A stretch of DNA of 64,000 bases from an uncultured Oscillospiraceae bacterium. GTDB taxonomy: Bacteria > Bacillota > Clostridia > Oscillospirales > Oscillospiraceae. Made by a program: the position numbers and the translations under genes. The notes below the pieces were generated by a model. It searched no databases and was not told where the DNA came from. It saw only the letters and a list, made by a program, of their open reading frames with translations. The stretch covers positions 1 to 64,000 of the forward strand of contig CANQSF010000001.1 in NCBI GenBank assembly GCA_947626345.1, given 5' to 3'. Shown here in pieces: positions 7,226 through 15,865 of the stretch. Numbering within the stretch: position 1 is the stretch's first letter; every line of letters begins with the position of its first letter.

Positions 7226-9544
7226 ATGACGACAGGGGCGGCAAAATGGGGCAGGGGAGCCTTTGGGGCGGATATCCTCCGGCGGCGTCCGGCGCTCCGG
7301 ACGGCGCTGGCGAGCGGGGGATACTTCCTGCTGGGGGCCGCCACGGGGGCGGGAAAGCTGCTGGGCGGGCCCGGCCCCTTCGCTGTGGCGGCGGCCGCCG
7401 CCTCCGGCTGGGGCCTGCGGGGGCTGATGTGCCTGCTGGGCGCGGCGGCGGGCTATATGACGGTGAGCGGGCTGTTCGGCGCGCTGCGGTACATCGCCGC
7501 GGGATTCATGGCGTACACCCTGGGGTTCGTGACCCAGACGCTGCCCATCCGCCGCACGGCGTGGTTCATGCCCCTGACGGCGGCGCTGACGGTGGGCCTG
7601 ACCGGGGCACTGTACGGCGGGTACGACGCTGCGGGCGTGCCGGAGAGCGTGCGGCTTTTTTTGGAGGTCATCCTGGCCGGGGCGGGTACATATTGCTTTT
7701 CCATGGTGCTCCAGCGGCCTGGGGCCGGGGCGGAGCAGGCCCAGCTGCGCCGGGGCGCGGGCGCTGCCATGCTGGGCGCGGCGGCGCTGATGTGCCTGGT
7801 GCCGGTGACGCTGTTTGGCGCCGCATCCGTGGGCAGGAGCCTGGCGCTGATCGCGGTGATGGCGGCGGGGTTCTGCGGCGGGGCCATGCCCGGCTGCGCC
7901 GCCGGGGCGATCGTGGGCATATGCATGGACATGGCGGCGGGAACGGAGCTGTTCTGCGGGGCGGTCTATCCCGCCGCGGCACTGGTGGCGGGGTCCCTGT
8001 GGCGGTACGGGCGGCTGACCTACGCGGTGAGCTTCTGCGCCGCCAACGCGGTGGCGGCCCTGCTGGGATGGAGCGGCGGCGGGCGCATCATGGTCCTCTA
8101 TGAGTGCTTCATCGCGTCGGTGCTGTTCATGCTGCTGCCCCAGGCGGCGCTGACGCCGGTGGGGGCGCTGCTGCGGGTGGGCCGGGGCAAGGGGGAGACG
8201 GCCTTTCGGCTGTACCAGGCCCAGCGGCTGGAGCAGATGGGGCAGGGCTTCCGGCGGCTGTACGCCAGCGCCGCCCGGCAGGAGCCGGAGCGGGCCGGCC
8301 GGGACGAGGCGGCTGCGGTGCTGGACCGGGCGGCGGACGAGGTGTGCCGCGGCTGCGCGGGCAAGGAGCAGTGCTGGAAGGTGGACGGGGCCGGGACGGC
8401 CCGGAGCCTGGCGCCGCTGCTGGAGACCCTGGCCCGGAAGCGGGATCTGACGGGGGAGGACCTGCCGGAGGCCTTCCGCCAGCGGTGCGCCATGCCGGAC
8501 GCTTTCATCGGCGCGGTGAACGGCGAGCTGCGGGGCATGATGTACCGGCGGCAGTACCGGGCCCGGCTCCGGGAGGGGCGGGCGGCGGCCTATGGGCAGT
8601 TCATGGACATGGCGGAGCTGCTGGAGGCGGCGGCCCGGGATCTGAGCGGCACGGCGGGCCCGGACCCGGCGGCGGAGCGGCGGCTGCTCCGGTATCTGAA
8701 GGCCCGGGACCTGGAGGGGACCTGCTCCGTGTTCCGGGACGGGGGCGGCCGGCTGCATGCCACGGTGGAGGGCGCAGGCGTGGAGGCGCTGAGCCAGGAG
8801 CCGGACTATCTGGAGAAGCTCAGCCAGACGCTGGGCATGCGGCTGTGCCGGATCGGCGGCGGCGAGGCGGGGCGGATGGTGCTGCGCCAGGCGGAGCCGC
8901 TGGCGGTATCGGTGGGCATCGCCTCCATGAAAAAGGAGGGGGAGACCGTGTCCGGCGACCGGGGGACCTATTTCAAGACCGACGGCGGGACGCTGTGCGT
9001 GATCCTGTCCGACGGCATGGGCACGGGGCCTGACGCGGCGGAGGAGAGCGCCGCCGCCGTGGAGATCCTGGAGGGGCTGCTGAAGACCGGGGTGGAGCCG
9101 GGCTGCGCCATGCGGCTTTTGAACAGCGCGGCCATGCTGAAAAACGGGGAGGACTGGGGCTACGCCACGGTGGATCTGTGTTGCATCGACCTGTTCACCG
9201 GGCTCACACAGTTTTATAAGTATGGGGCCGCCCCCAGCTATGTGAAGACCGGCCGGGCCATCCGGCGGGTGAAGGGGACCAGCCTGGCCGCCGGGATGCT
9301 GGCGGGGGAGGGAGGCGCGCCGGACGTGGTGCGCATGCGCCTGCGGCCCGGGAACCTGGCCCTGATCGCCTCCGATGGGGTGCTGGCGGAGAACTCGGAC
9401 CAGTGGCTGCGGGATATCCTGGCCTCCGGCGACGGGATGGAGACCAAGGCCCTGGCCAAGGCGGCGCTGCGGGCCGCCGCGGGCCGGTTCGGCAACGCCG
9501 ACGATATGACCTGCCTCGCCATCCGGGTGGAGGAGCGGCGGTGA
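7226..9544 (+). CDS. spoIIE: Stage II sporulation protein E (SpoIIE phosphatase)
   Basis: Membrane phosphatase that dephosphorylates the anti-anti-sigma factor SpoIIAA, so freeing sigma F in the forespore; it also binds FtsZ at the asymmetric septum. The 772 residues hold an N-terminal block of about ten hydrophobic segments (about 30-300), a central regulatory stretch with a Cys cluster (CRGCAGKEQC), and a C-terminal PP2C-type domain from about 560. That domain shows GDRGTYF, the metal-binding motif ILSDGMGTG, and ASDGVLAEN, as in active members. The ATG at 7226 follows GGAGGG. Its presence supports a spore-forming organism. Confidence 0.93.
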   Translation: MTTGAAKWGRGAFGADILRRRPALRTALASGGYFLLGAATGAGKLLGGPGPFAVAAAAASGWGLRGLMCLLGAAAGYMTVSGLFGALRYIAAGFMAYTLGFVTQTLPIRRTAWFMPLTAALTVGLTGALYGGYDAAGVPESVRLFLEVILAGAGTYCFSMVLQRPGAGAEQAQLRRGAGAAMLGAAALMCLVPVTLFGAASVGRSLALIAVMAAGFCGGAMPGCAAGAIVGICMDMAAGTELFCGAVYPAAALVAGSLWRYGRLTYAVSFCAANAVAALLGWSGGGRIMVLYECFIASVLFMLLPQAALTPVGALLRVGRGKGETAFRLYQAQRLEQMGQGFRRLYASAARQEPERAGRDEAAAVLDRAADEVCRGCAGKEQCWKVDGAGTARSLAPLLETLARKRDLTGEDLPEAFRQRCAMPDAFIGAVNGELRGMMYRRQYRARLREGRAAAYGQFMDMAELLEAAARDLSGTAGPDPAAERRLLRYLKARDLEGTCSVFRDGGGRLHATVEGAGVEALSQEPDYLEKLSQTLGMRLCRIGGGEAGRMVLRQAEPLAVSVGIASMKKEGETVSGDRGTYFKTDGGTLCVILSDGMGTGPDAAEESAAAVEILEGLLKTGVEPGCAMRLLNSAAMLKNGEDWGYATVDLCCIDLFTGLTQFYKYGAAPSYVKTGRAIRRVKGTSLAAGMLAGEGGAPDVVRMRLRPGNLALIASDGVLAENSDQWLRDILASGDGMETKALAKAALRAAAGRFGNADDMTCLAIRVEERR

Positions 9545-9651
9545 ACCGGACGAAGGGAAAATTCCCCTGGAAAGCGAGGGAAAAGCTGCATAAGAGCGGC
9601 GGCGGGCGGTTAGACTGGAAGCATCGTCAAGCAGGGGAGGCGCCGTCGTTG

Positions 9652-9924
9652 GTGAGAGGAACGAGCCGGAGGGTCGTGGTGGTCAGATCCCCCGATCCGA
9701 AGATCTTTGAGGAGGCGATCTTTATCATCCGGGAGGACCTGTTCCACCGGGGCGCCAGCGCCGAGTCGGTGCTGGCGGAGGCGCGCAGGGCGGCGGGCAG
9801 CTATCTGCACGCCGCGACGCCCAGCCGGAGAGGGCGGCGGCGCATGGCAAAGGCGCTGTATGCCGGACTGGGCGGCCTGGCGGCGGGGCTGGCATGGCTG
9901 GCCTTCCGGCTGGTGGGCGTGTGA
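9652..9924 (+). CDS. Small conserved protein linked to spoIIE, one C-terminal membrane helix
   Basis: Ninety residues: a basic start (VRGTSRRVVVVRSPDP), a charged helix with EEAIFIIREDLF, and a hydrophobic tail GLGGLAAGLAWLAFRLVGV, so probably a tail-anchored protein. I recognise the pattern as a recurring hypothetical protein of Oscillospiraceae but know no function. A strong AGGGGAGG at 9633-9640 points to TTG 9649 or GTG 9652 as the start; GTG 9541, which overlaps the spoIIE stop, is possible but has no such site. Coexpression with spoIIE suggests a sporulation role, which is inference. Confidence 0.65.
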   Translation: MRGTSRRVVVVRSPDPKIFEEAIFIIREDLFHRGASAESVLAEARRAAGSYLHAATPSRRGRRRMAKALYAGLGGLAAGLAWLAFRLVGV

Positions 9925-9939
9925 GCGGAGGAGACGATG

Positions 9940-9978
9940 ATCCCCCGGAGCCTGCATGGCGGGCGCCGGGGGATTTTC
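9940..9978 (+). terminator. Terminator of the spoIIE unit
   Basis: Stem ATCCCCCGG/CCGGGGGAT (9940-9948 with 9966-9974) followed by TTTT. Confidence 0.85.
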
Positions 9979-9981
9979 CTG

Positions 9982-10010
9982 TTGCTTTTACGGCCGTAAA
10001 ATGCTAATAT
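9982..10010 (+). promoter_or_regulatory. Predicted promoter of the AEC carrier gene
   Basis: TTGCTT at 9982-9987, 17-bp spacer, TAATAT at 10005-10010. The expected transcription start falls at the ATG itself (10017), which implies a leaderless message. Confidence 0.6.
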
Positions 10011-10016
10011 CTTCCT

Positions 10017-10937
10017 ATGGATGTCAGTGTCGTTCTCAATGAAATGCTGATGATGATGCTCCTGCTGTTGGTGGGCGTCATCACAGCCAAAACAGGCGTC
10101 GTGGACCCGGAGACGAACAAACGCCTCACCCGCTTCGCCCTGGTGGTGCCCCAGAGCGCCGTGATCCTTTCCAGCGCCATCAACATGCAGATGGAGATGA
10201 CGATGGGAAAGGTGCTGGCCGTGCTGGGCGTGTCGGTGGTGGTGTATCTGTTGCTGGTGGGGCTGGGGCTGCTGGCGCCGCGGCTGTACAGGATCGCGCC
10301 GAAGGAGAGGGGGCTGTTCAGCTTCCTGGCCATCTTCGGCAACGTGGCGTACATGGGCTTCCCGCTGGTGCGGGCCCTGCTGGGCAGCGACGCGGTGTTT
10401 TATGCCGCCCTGATGAACACGCCCTTCAACTGCCTGGCCTACACCCTGGGGGTGCGGCTGGTCAGCAGCGGCGCGGAAAAGGGCGGACTGAACTGGCGGC
10501 AGCTGGTCAACCCGCCGCTGGTCTGCTCCGTGCTGGCCATCGTGATCGTCTTTCTCCCCTTCGACTGGCCGGGACCGGTGGCGCGGGCGGTGGAGACGAT
10601 GGGGGACATGATCCTGCCCCTGAGCATGGTGATCATCGGCGCGTCCCTGGGCACCCAGCGCATGAAGGACGTCTTCGGGGATTGGCGGACGTATGCCTAC
10701 GCCCCGGTGCGGCTGCTGCTGTCGCCGGTGCTGGTGTGGGCGGTGATGCGGCTGTTCGTCCGGGACCAGGTGCTTTTGAGCGTGGTCACCGTGCTGGGCG
10801 CCACGCCCTCGGCGGCCATGGCCACCATGCTGGCCATCCAGTACGGCGGCGACGAGAAGGCCGCCAGCAGAGGCGTGTTCGTGTCCACTGTGCTGAGCGT
10901 GGTCACGATCCCCTTCATCTGCTGGCTGCTGCTGTGA
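10017..10937 (+). CDS. AEC-family transporter
   Basis: 306 residues with about ten hydrophobic segments arranged as two five-helix halves, the auxin efflux carrier fold shared with bacterial malate/malonate carriers. The first helices hold LLLVGVITAKTGVVD and the second half NPPLVCSVLAIVIVFLP and PLSMVIIGASLG, typical of the family. Substrate cannot be told from sequence; a dicarboxylate would suit the oxaloacetate genes downstream (inference). No Shine-Dalgarno site is visible before ATG 10017. The gene ends 1 bp before the rsmA ATG, so the two are coupled. Confidence 0.88.
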   Translation: MDVSVVLNEMLMMMLLLLVGVITAKTGVVDPETNKRLTRFALVVPQSAVILSSAINMQMEMTMGKVLAVLGVSVVVYLLLVGLGLLAPRLYRIAPKERGLFSFLAIFGNVAYMGFPLVRALLGSDAVFYAALMNTPFNCLAYTLGVRLVSSGAEKGGLNWRQLVNPPLVCSVLAIVIVFLPFDWPGPVARAVETMGDMILPLSMVIIGASLGTQRMKDVFGDWRTYAYAPVRLLLSPVLVWAVMRLFVRDQVLLSVVTVLGATPSAAMATMLAIQYGGDEKAASRGVFVSTVLSVVTIPFICWLLL

Positions 10938-10938
10938 G

Positions 10939-11787
10939 ATGACGATGGATCTTTGCGATCACAGCCAGATACGCGCCCTGCTGGATGACGTGGGATTCCA
11001 CTTCTCCAAGGCCAGAGGGCAGAACTTCCTCACCGCCCGGTGGGTGCCGGAGCGCATCGCGGCGGAGGCCGGGCTGGGACCGGCTGACGGGGTGGTGGAG
11101 ATCGGCCCCGGGGTGGGGTGCCTGACCGAACAGCTGGCCGCCCGGGCGGCTAAAGTGCTCTGCTATGAGGTGGACGAGGCCCTGAGGCCGGTGCTGGCCC
11201 GGACCCTGGCGGGCCGGGAGAACGTGGAGGTGCTGTTCGCCGACGTGATGGACCGGGACCTGGCCGCTGACGCGGCGGAGCACCTGCCGCATCTGCGCTG
11301 GAGCGTGTGCGCCAACCTGCCCTATTCCATCACCACGCCGGTGCTCACCAAGCTGTATCAGGCCCGGTGCTTTGAAAGTATACTGGTCATGGTGCAAAGG
11401 GAGGTGGCCCTGCGGCTGTGCGCCCATGCCGGCCAGGCCGATTACGGCGCCTTCACCCTGCTGACGGAGTGGTACGCCGAGCCGGAGCTGTTGTTCACCG
11501 TGGGACCGGAGTGCTTCGTGCCCCGGCCGAAGGTACACAGCGCGGTGGTGCGCCTGACCATGCGCCGGACGCCGCCGGCGGACGTGGACGAGGCCGCCTT
11601 TTTCCGGGTGGTGCGGGCCGCCTTCAACATGCGCCGCAAGACCCTTGTGAATGCTCTGGACGGCCTTTGCGGGAAGGAGCGGGCCGCCGCGGCCATCGCC
11701 GCCTGCGGTCTTGACAGTCATATCCGCGGCGAGGCGCTCACGCTGGAGCGATTCGCGGCGCTTACGAATGCTTTAGAAAAAATCTGA
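10939..11787 (+). CDS. rsmA: 16S rRNA (adenine1518/1519-N6)-dimethyltransferase
   Basis: Uses S-adenosylmethionine to dimethylate the two adjacent adenines in helix 45 of 16S rRNA late in 30S assembly. Visible motifs are GQNFL near the start, the SAM-binding VVEIGPGVGCLTEQLA, an acidic ribose contact (YEVDEALRPVL) and the catalytic NLPY in ANLPYSITTPVL. 282 residues, normal length. It starts 1 bp after the AEC stop, so translation is probably coupled. Confidence 0.95.
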   Translation: MTMDLCDHSQIRALLDDVGFHFSKARGQNFLTARWVPERIAAEAGLGPADGVVEIGPGVGCLTEQLAARAAKVLCYEVDEALRPVLARTLAGRENVEVLFADVMDRDLAADAAEHLPHLRWSVCANLPYSITTPVLTKLYQARCFESILVMVQREVALRLCAHAGQADYGAFTLLTEWYAEPELLFTVGPECFVPRPKVHSAVVRLTMRRTPPADVDEAAFFRVVRAAFNMRRKTLVNALDGLCGKERAAAAIAACGLDSHIRGEALTLERFAALTNALEKI

Positions 11788-11806
11788 CATATAGGGGGAA
11801 TCTCAA

Positions 11807-13570
11807 ATGGCATTGACGACGAACAAACATGTGCTGGATTGGGTGCAGCGCTGCGCGGACCTGTGCAGGCCCGACGAGGTGGTCTGGCTCACCGGCAGCG
11901 AGGAGGAGCTGGAGGAGCTGCGCAAGCAGGCGGTCCAGGACGGCACCCTCATCAAGCTCAACGAGGAGAAGCTGCCCGGCTGCTACTATCACCACAGCAA
12001 CCCCAACGACGTGGCCCGGGTGGAGGGACGCACCTTCATCTGCTGCGAGAAGCAGGAGGACGCCGGTCCCACCAACAACTGGATGGCCCCGGACGAGATG
12101 AAGGCCATTTTGCGGGACATCTACAAGGGCTCCATGATCGGCCGGAAGATGTACGTGGTGCCCTATTCCATGTCCGTGATGGGCTCGCCCTTCGCCAAGT
12201 ACGGCTTCGAGCTGACCGACAGCATCTACGTGGTGCTGAACATGGCCATCATGACCCGCATGGGCAAGGAGGTCTACGACCACCTGGGAGACAGCGCCGA
12301 CTTCATCAAGGGCCTGCACGCCTCCGCGGATATGGACCCGGAAAAGCGCTACATCGCCCACTTCCCCCAGGAGAATTACATCATGACCGTCAACTCCGCC
12401 TACGGCGGCAACGCCCTGCAGGGCAAGAAGTGCTTTGCCCTGCGCATCGCCTCCAACCTGGGCCGGGCCGAGGGGTGGCTTGCCGAGCACATGCTCATCC
12501 TGGGCATCGAGAAGCCCAGCGGGGAGATCACCTACGTCTGCGCCGCCTTCCCTTCCGCCTGCGGCAAGACCAACCTGGCCATGCTCATCCCGCCGGAGGT
12601 CTACCGGAAGAAGGGCTGGAAGTGCTGGACCGTGGGCGACGACATCGCCTGGCTGCGGCCCGGCCCCGACGGCCGGCTGTGGGCCGTGAACCCGGAGAAC
12701 GGCTTCTTCGGCGTGGCCCCCGGCACCAGCGTCAAGTCCAACCCCAACGCCCTGGAGAGCACCAGGAAGAACACCATCTTCACCAACGTGGTCCTCAAGC
12801 CGGACGGCACCGTCTGGTGGGAGGGCATGGACAAGAACCCGCCAACGGATGCGGTGGACTGGAAGGGCAACCCCTGGGACCCCGCCAGCGGCGTGAAGGG
12901 CGCTCATCCCAACTCCCGCTTCACCGCTCCCGCCAAGAACTGCCCCTGCGTCAGCCCCAAGTTCGACGATCCCCAGGGCGTGCCCATCTCCGCCATCATC
13001 TTCGGCGGCCGCCGGGCCAGCACCGTGCCTCTGGTGTACCAGTCGAAGAGCTGGGCCCACGGCGTGTTCGTCGGCTCCGTCATGGGCTCGGAGAAGACCG
13101 CCGCGGCCGAGGGCCAGGTGGGCGAGCTGCGCCGTGACCCCATGGCCATGCTGCCCTTCTGCGGCTATCACATGGCGGACTACTGGCAGCACTGGCTGGA
13201 CATGGAGGGCAAGATCGCCCATCCGCCCAAGATCTTCAACGTCAACTGGTTCCGCACCGATGAGCAGGGCCACTTCCTGTGGCCGGGCTTCGGCGAGAAC
13301 CTGCGGGCCCTGGAGTGGATCCTGGGCCGCTGCGACGGCACCGCCGACGCGGTGGAGACCCCCATCGGCTACGTGCCCAAGGCGGAGGACATCTGCCTGG
13401 AGGGCCTGGACGAGGTGACGCCGGAGACGCTGAAGGAGCTTTTGAAGGTGGACCCGGCCCAGTGGAAGGCCGAGGTGGCGGACATCAAGACCCACTACGC
13501 CAAGTTCGGCGACAAGCTGCCCAAGGAGCTGGCCGACTGCCTGGCGGCGCTGGAGGCCTGGGTGGGCTGA
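11807..13570 (+). CDS. pckG: Phosphoenolpyruvate carboxykinase (GTP)
   Basis: Interconverts oxaloacetate plus GTP with phosphoenolpyruvate, CO2 and GDP in the cytosol. The 587 residues carry the GTP-type P-loop with reactive cysteine, FPSACGKTN at about 248-256, and the substrate motif YGGNAL near 199. The ATP-type enzyme lacks this Cys-containing loop, which fixes the subclass. A good site AGGGGGAA precedes the ATG. Next to the oxaloacetate decarboxylase genes it suggests an anaerobic node where PEP, oxaloacetate and pyruvate are exchanged with energy saved as GTP or a sodium gradient. Confidence 0.95.
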   Translation: MALTTNKHVLDWVQRCADLCRPDEVVWLTGSEEELEELRKQAVQDGTLIKLNEEKLPGCYYHHSNPNDVARVEGRTFICCEKQEDAGPTNNWMAPDEMKAILRDIYKGSMIGRKMYVVPYSMSVMGSPFAKYGFELTDSIYVVLNMAIMTRMGKEVYDHLGDSADFIKGLHASADMDPEKRYIAHFPQENYIMTVNSAYGGNALQGKKCFALRIASNLGRAEGWLAEHMLILGIEKPSGEITYVCAAFPSACGKTNLAMLIPPEVYRKKGWKCWTVGDDIAWLRPGPDGRLWAVNPENGFFGVAPGTSVKSNPNALESTRKNTIFTNVVLKPDGTVWWEGMDKNPPTDAVDWKGNPWDPASGVKGAHPNSRFTAPAKNCPCVSPKFDDPQGVPISAIIFGGRRASTVPLVYQSKSWAHGVFVGSVMGSEKTAAAEGQVGELRRDPMAMLPFCGYHMADYWQHWLDMEGKIAHPPKIFNVNWFRTDEQGHFLWPGFGENLRALEWILGRCDGTADAVETPIGYVPKAEDICLEGLDEVTPETLKELLKVDPAQWKAEVADIKTHYAKFGDKLPKELADCLAALEAWVG

Positions 13571-13592
13571 GCGCGCGATAAAATGAGCGGAA

Positions 13593-13634
13593 AAGATCCG
13601 TACCCCCTCTTAAGGGGTACGGATCTTGCCTTTT
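13593..13634 (+). terminator. Terminator of pckG
   Basis: Fourteen-base-pair stem (13593-13606 with 13614-13627) followed by a weak T run. Confidence 0.85.
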
Positions 13635-13639
13635 GCCGC

Positions 13640-13668
13640 TTGACTATTGGAGCAAAAAAAGACATAAT
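13640..13668 (+). promoter_or_regulatory. Predicted promoter of the decarboxylase operon
   Basis: TTGACT at 13640-13645, 17-bp spacer, CATAAT at 13663-13668, 54 bp before the first ATG. Confidence 0.65.
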
Positions 13669-13721
13669 GGGAAAAAGACGGTCGGGAAGGCCGAAGCGGT
13701 GAATTTGAGGGAGGGAACTTT

Positions 13722-15101
13722 ATGCAGAAGGTGCAATTTGTGGAGACGGTACTGCGGGACGCGAACCAGTCGCTCATGGCGACGCGGCTGCCGTACGAGA
13801 AGTTCGAGCCCATCCTGGAGACCATGGACAGGGCGGGCTACTACGCGGTAGAGTGCTGGGGCGGCGCCACTTTCGACGTGTGCCTGCGGTATTTGAACGA
13901 GGACCCCTGGGAGCGGCTGCGGAAGATCCGGGCGAAGATGCCCAACACCAAGCTGCAGATGCTGCTGCGGGGCCAGAACATCCTGGGCTATAAGCATTAC
14001 CCCGACGACGTGGTGCGCAAATTCGTGCAGCACGCGGTGAAAAACGGCATCGACATCATCCGCATCTTCGACGCCCTCAACGACCCGGACAACCTGAAGG
14101 TGGCCGTGGAGGAGACGGTGAAGTGCGGGGCCATCGCCTCCGGCGCCATCAGCTACACCACCTCCCCCGTGCACACCCTGGCCAACTACGTGAAGCTGGT
14201 GAAGGAGCTGGCGGCCATGGGCTGCAGCACCATCTGCATCAAGGACATGGCGGGGATCATGGGCCCCCAGGAGGCATACGATCTGGTGAGCGCCATCAAG
14301 GACGCGGTGGACCTGCCGGTGGACGTGCACACCCACTGCACCACGGGCCTGGCCTTCATGACGCTTTTAAAGAGCGTGGAGGCGGGCGCGGACATCATCG
14401 ACACGGCCACGCCCCCCTTCTCCGGCGGCACCAGCCAGGCGTCCACGGACACCCTGTCCTACGCCCTGAAGCAGCTGGGCTACCAGGTGGACCTGGACGA
14501 CGCGGTGCTGAAGGAAGTGGCCGACTACTTCAAGCCCGTGCGGGACGGCTTCATCGCGGACGGGACGCTCATGCCGAAGTCCATGGCCACGGACACCCAG
14601 TGCCTGACTTATCAGGTGCCGGGCGGGATGCTGTCCAACCTTCTCAGCCAGCTGAAGACCATGAACGCCCTGGACCGGCTGGACGAGGCCCTGGCAGAGA
14701 CGCCCCGGGTGCGCAAGGACCTGGGCTATCCGCCCCTGGTGACGCCGACCTCGCAGATGGTAGGCGTGCAGGCGGTGACCAACGTGCTGCAGGGCGAGCG
14801 GTATAAGAAGGTGTCTAACGAGGTGCGGGCCTACTGCCGTGGGGAGTACGGCAGGACCCCGGCCCCCATCGACCCCGAGGTGCAGAAGCAGATCCTGGGG
14901 GACGAAAAGCCCCTCACCGGCCGGTACGCAGACACCTTGGAGCCCGCCTTTGAGAAGACGAAGGCGGAGCTGGGCGACACCGCCCGCAGCGACGAGGATG
15001 TGCTCAGCTACATCGCCTTCCCCCAGCTGGCGGAGGCGTTCTTTGAAAAGCGCAAGGCGGACGAGGAAAAGGTGGTCAAGTACACCATCGAGGAGGCGTG
15101 A
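13722..15101 (+). CDS. oadA: Oxaloacetate decarboxylase alpha subunit (carboxyltransferase, no biotin domain)
   Basis: Moves the carboxyl group of oxaloacetate (or a similar 2-oxoacid) onto biotin. The DRE-TIM-type barrel shows VETVLRDANQSLMATR at the start, the metal-binding pair VHTHC, the carbamylated-lysine region CIKDMAGIMGP, and the C-terminal conserved carboxylase domain. At 459 residues it lacks the biotinyl tail found in single-chain OadA; the biotin carrier is a separate gene 360 bp downstream. First gene of a four-gene operon. The carboxyltransferase half of pyruvate carboxylase is close in sequence, but the gamma and beta subunits beside it settle the role as a sodium pump. Confidence 0.9.
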   Translation: MQKVQFVETVLRDANQSLMATRLPYEKFEPILETMDRAGYYAVECWGGATFDVCLRYLNEDPWERLRKIRAKMPNTKLQMLLRGQNILGYKHYPDDVVRKFVQHAVKNGIDIIRIFDALNDPDNLKVAVEETVKCGAIASGAISYTTSPVHTLANYVKLVKELAAMGCSTICIKDMAGIMGPQEAYDLVSAIKDAVDLPVDVHTHCTTGLAFMTLLKSVEAGADIIDTATPPFSGGTSQASTDTLSYALKQLGYQVDLDDAVLKEVADYFKPVRDGFIADGTLMPKSMATDTQCLTYQVPGGMLSNLLSQLKTMNALDRLDEALAETPRVRKDLGYPPLVTPTSQMVGVQAVTNVLQGERYKKVSNEVRAYCRGEYGRTPAPIDPEVQKQILGDEKPLTGRYADTLEPAFEKTKAELGDTARSDEDVLSYIAFPQLAEAFFEKRKADEEKVVKYTIEEA

Positions 15102-15103
15102 GC

Positions 15104-15463
15104 ATGGGCGTGAGTGAGACATTGGTGCACCCCAGCGTGGCCACCGGCGGCATGGTGGCGGTGATGGGCTACGCGGTGGTGTTCTTCGGCATCTGCCTGC
15201 TGCTCATCGTGGTGACCATCATGGGCAAGGTCATGATGAACAGCCAGAAGAAGAAAGCGGAAGCGGTCGTTCCCGCCGCTGCCGAAGCGCCCGCTCCGGC
15301 CCCCGTGGAGAAGCCCAAGGCCAAGGGCACGGCAGGGGAGCTGAAGCTGTACGACACCGACCCGCGGGATGCGGCGCTCATCATGGCCATCACGGCCCAC
15401 AAGCTGGGCAAGCCCATCAACGAACTGCGGTTCCGCTCGATAAAGGAGGTCAAGGAGAAATGA
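15104..15463 (+). CDS. oadG: Decarboxylase sodium pump gamma subunit (OadG-like)
   Basis: About 119 residues with one N-terminal membrane helix ([25 protein letters not shown]), an Ala/Pro/Glu-rich linker and a conserved tail with [19 protein letters not shown]. The gamma subunit anchors the complex and links the alpha chain to the membrane beta subunit. ATG 15104 is preferred to GTG 15098, because GAGG lies 10 nt before it. It overlaps the biotin carrier gene by 4 bp (ATGA). Confidence 0.85.
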   Translation: MGVSETLVHPSVATGGMVAVMGYAVVFFGICLLLIVVTIMGKVMMNSQKKKAEAVVPAAAEAPAPAPVEKPKAKGTAGELKLYDTDPRDAALIMAITAHKLGKPINELRFRSIKEVKEK

Positions 15464-15855
15464 AATATAAAGTGACATTGAACGGCCGGACCTATGAGGT
15501 CGAGGTGGATGAGGACAAGGCCATGCTGGTGGACGAGTACGAGGCATACGCTCCGGCTCCGGCGGCGGCTCCGGTCGCGGCACCTGTCGCCGCGCCCGCG
15601 GCTCCTGCACCCGCGGCTGCGCCTGCCCAGGCGGTGGCGGCGGGCGAGCCGGTGACGTCCCCCATGCCCGGCAACATCCTGAAGATCCTGGTCAGCCAGG
15701 GCCAGCAGGTGAAGGAGGGCGAGGTGCTCATCATCCTGGAGGCCATGAAGATGGAGAATGAGATCGTGGCCCCTAAGGCCGGGTCCGTGGCCCAGATCCT
15801 GGTGACGAAGGGCGCGGTGGTGGAGACCGGCGCTACCCTGGCGGTCATCGCGTGA
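15460..15855 (+). CDS. Biotin carboxyl carrier protein of the decarboxylase
   Basis: 131 residues: an N-terminal beta segment ([18 protein letters not shown]), a long Pro/Ala swinging linker (about 30-62), and a biotinyl domain with EAMKMENE in which Lys97 is the expected biotin site. It carries carboxyl groups from the carboxyltransferase to the membrane beta subunit. GGAGG-type sites flank it and it overlaps the gamma gene. Confidence 0.92.
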   Translation: MKYKVTLNGRTYEVEVDEDKAMLVDEYEAYAPAPAAAPVAAPVAAPAAPAPAAAPAQAVAAGEPVTSPMPGNILKILVSQGQQVKEGEVLIILEAMKMENEIVAPKAGSVAQILVTKGAVVETGATLAVIA

Positions 15856-15865
15856 GGAGGGCGGC

